Of a DNA stretch of 6,804 nucleotides, positions 5,558 through 6,804 are shown piece by piece (position 1 is the first letter of the stretch; each line of letters opens with the position of its first letter). The notes below the pieces were generated by a model that ran no database searches, was not told the DNA's origin, and worked only from the letters and a program-made list of their open reading frames with translations. The position numbers and the translations under genes were made by a program. This stretch comes from Acidobacteriota bacterium (GTDB lineage Bacteria; Acidobacteriota; Terriglobia; Terriglobales; Acidobacteriaceae): assembly GCA_021805955.1 (NCBI GenBank), contig JAJZDO010000662.1, positions 1-6,804 of the forward strand. Reading direction: 5' to 3'.

Positions 5558-5596
5558 GACCCTCTGGATTCTTCGCTGCGCTCAGAATGACTCCTC
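5558..5596 (-). repeat. Interspersed intergenic repeat of the TTCTGAGCGCAGCGAAGAA type
   Basis: Read on the minus strand, this stretch contains GTCATTCTGAGCGCAGCGAA followed by GAATCCAGAGGGTC. From memory, near-identical text recurs between genes in Acidobacteriota and some other bacterial genomes. Only one copy lies in this window, so repetition is not shown here. Its ends ATTCT (5568-5572) and AGAAT (5584-5588) can pair around an 11-nt loop. It sits in the 260-nt gap between the parvulin-like gene and the small secreted protein. I see no promoter or terminator of quality elsewhere in that gap. Confidence 0.55.
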
Positions 5597-5628
5597 ACAT
5601 TTTGATTGCAGTATCTGAAAATCCGCTC

Positions 5629-6762
5629 TTAGTGGGCGTTCTTCAGAATGTCTTCCGCATAATAATTGACAACGCGCGCCTGATCGCGCAGCACTTCGTT
5701 GTAGGCGCTCCGCAGCAGGCGAGAGCGGCTGTCGTGCAATTGCTGGCGAATCATCTGCTGCACGCGAGGATCGCTTAAGGGATGCTGTCCCGCAGGTTCG
5801 ATCGCAATCAGCTTGCAGATCATGTAGGCGGCCGGCTGTTTGGACGCCCCTTGAGTGATGGGCAGAACCGGGGTGATCTGACCGGGCTGCAGTTTGCTGA
5901 TCGCGGCGTAGACTTCGGGGTCAGACTTCAACTGCGATGCCTTGATAAAGCCCATATCGCCTCCGCTGGAGGTGGTGTCGGGCGCTTCAGAATAGTTGAT
6001 GGCGAGCTGGGCAAAATCCGCTCCAGTTTCCAACTGGTTATGCAGGGCATTGATCTTTTTTTGTGCTTCCTCGTCGTTGCGCGCCTTGCTGTTTTGCCGG
6101 TTCTCCACTTGCTGGTTTGGATTCGTAGTGACGACGATTTGCGCCAGGTGGTACTCCGGTTCTATTAGATTGAATTCGACCTGGTGCAGGTTATAGAAAT
6201 TGGCGACGTCGGCGTCGGTGATATTGATCTTGGATTCGATCTCTTTATTCAGTACTTTTTCGGTGGTCATGTTCAGCCAGATATCGCGGCGAACATCTTC
6301 CAGGGTTAGCCCCTTGGCCTTCAGTTCATCGTTGAACTGCTGCTCCGTATAGGGGGCCTTGTATTGCGCGAGTCTGGCGTCAACTTCCGCGTCGGTGGCC
6401 ACCAGGTGCAGTTTTTCAGCCTGTTGCCGGATCACTTCTTCGCTGATCCGCTTATCGAGGATTTCCAGCCTCAGCATGGCGGATTCGTCCGCCGTCGGCG
6501 GCTGTTGCATCGAATTGACCTGGTTCTGGTAATACTTATTCACTTCCGATTTCATGATCGGGTGACCATTGACCGTGGCCCAGACATCCGGGCCTGGCGT
6601 GCGGGAGCAGCCCGTGAGCGCGGCGAAGAAAAGAGCGCCGGCCATGGCGACGGAACCAATTTTGGCGGTGCGGCGCATTCCCACTCTGGCAGGCCCACGA
6701 GAGAAATCAGCGGCGGTAGGGTTCGACAAAGTCTGCATGATAAAGTTCAATCCGTTCTCCAT
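5629..6762 (-). CDS. Lipoprotein with SurA-N-like and parvulin (PpiC) domains
   Basis: Periplasmic folding factor of the SurA/PrsA/PpiD group, 377 residues from the ATG at 6762. A hydrophobic signal (about 37-51, ending AALTGC) puts the lipidated Cys at 52. The SurA-N-like region begins VWATVNGHPIMKSEVNKYY (60-78) and runs through charged helices to about 200. The parvulin domain spans about 202-325, with the family motif GGDMGFI at 268-273. A helical C-terminus follows. The His positions normally conserved in parvulins appear to be Gln208 (YHLAQIVV) and Met314 (AAYMICKL), so rotamase activity is doubtful and a chaperone role likelier (inference). An alternative start at 6678 would give a more standard 24-residue lipoprotein signal, MRRTAKIG onward. 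I kept 6762 because a TGA directly precedes it, which fits translational coupling to an upstream gene. No clear terminator follows the stop. Confidence 0.9.
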   Translation of the reverse strand: MENGLNFIMQTLSNPTAADFSRGPARVGMRRTAKIGSVAMAGALFFAALTGCSRTPGPDVWATVNGHPIMKSEVNKYYQNQVNSMQQPPTADESAMLRLEILDKRISEEVIRQQAEKLHLVATDAEVDARLAQYKAPYTEQQFNDELKAKGLTLEDVRRDIWLNMTTEKVLNKEIESKINITDADVANFYNLHQVEFNLIEPEYHLAQIVVTTNPNQQVENRQNSKARNDEEAQKKINALHNQLETGADFAQLAINYSEAPDTTSSGGDMGFIKASQLKSDPEVYAAISKLQPGQITPVLPITQGASKQPAAYMICKLIAIEPAGQHPLSDPRVQQMIRQQLHDSRSRLLRSAYNEVLRDQARVVNYYAEDILKNAH

Positions 6763-6804
6763 TCACTTACTTGCCGGGTTCGCGTTGGTTCCGGCCGTTC
6801 CACC
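6763..6804 (-). CDS. Possible C-terminal tail of an upstream minus-strand gene
   Basis: Read on the minus strand from the window edge, 13 sense codons (GGTAGTNANPASK) end in a TGA that directly abuts the ATG of the parvulin-like gene. The Gly/Ala/Thr/Asn composition resembles a disordered protein tail, and a TGA-ATG junction is common in operons. The open stretch is too short to be firm; it could be non-coding. Confidence 0.3.
   Translation of the reverse strand, partial: GGTAGTNANPASK

Noticed and set aside
5782..6168. Plus-strand frame of 128 codons inside the parvulin-like gene
   Set aside because: It is a shadow of the well-supported minus-strand gene, which matches known domains.

Overview
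The window looks like a chromosomal segment of a Gram-negative bacterium from the phylum Acidobacteriota. This is inferred from the gene order (secF, tonB, exbB, exbD, exbD, TPR lipoprotein), the style of the TonB (13 consecutive prolines followed by a Gly-rich linker), the moderately high G+C, and an intergenic repeat of a kind I associate with that phylum. No database search was possible, so the phylum is an informed guess. There is no phage, transposase, tRNA, rRNA or CRISPR array.

Layout. Positions 2-1006 (+) are the 3' part of secF, cut by the window edge. A 209-bp gap follows, holding a weak hairpin and a very good match to an ECF-sigma (RpoE-type) promoter. Positions 1216-4968 (+) hold five genes in one direction: tonB, exbB, a first exbD, a second exbD and a TPR lipoprotein. 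They are closed by a strong intrinsic terminator at 5005-5038. On the other strand are a small predicted secreted or anchored protein (5117-5368), an intergenic repeat (about 5558-5596), and a lipoprotein with SurA-N and parvulin domains (5629-6762). The last 42 bases may be the tail of another minus-strand gene whose TGA abuts the parvulin gene's ATG.

How the genes work together. ExbB and ExbD form an inner-membrane proton channel. TonB carries its energy across the periplasm to outer-membrane transporters. The operon has two different ExbD paralogues, both keeping the membrane aspartate, and a periplasm-facing TPR lipoprotein that may be an accessory factor. SecF and the parvulin-like lipoprotein concern protein export and folding, so the whole window has a cell-envelope theme. 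An ECF promoter ahead of tonB would link the energising operon to envelope stress or another surface signal.

Most of the window is recognisable housekeeping and I see no clear new system. The points most worth a second look are the ECF promoter, the ComEA/HhH-like insertion in SecF, the paired ExbDs, the loss of both canonical histidines in the parvulin domain, the small unrecognised protein, and several RNA hairpins in the operon spacers.
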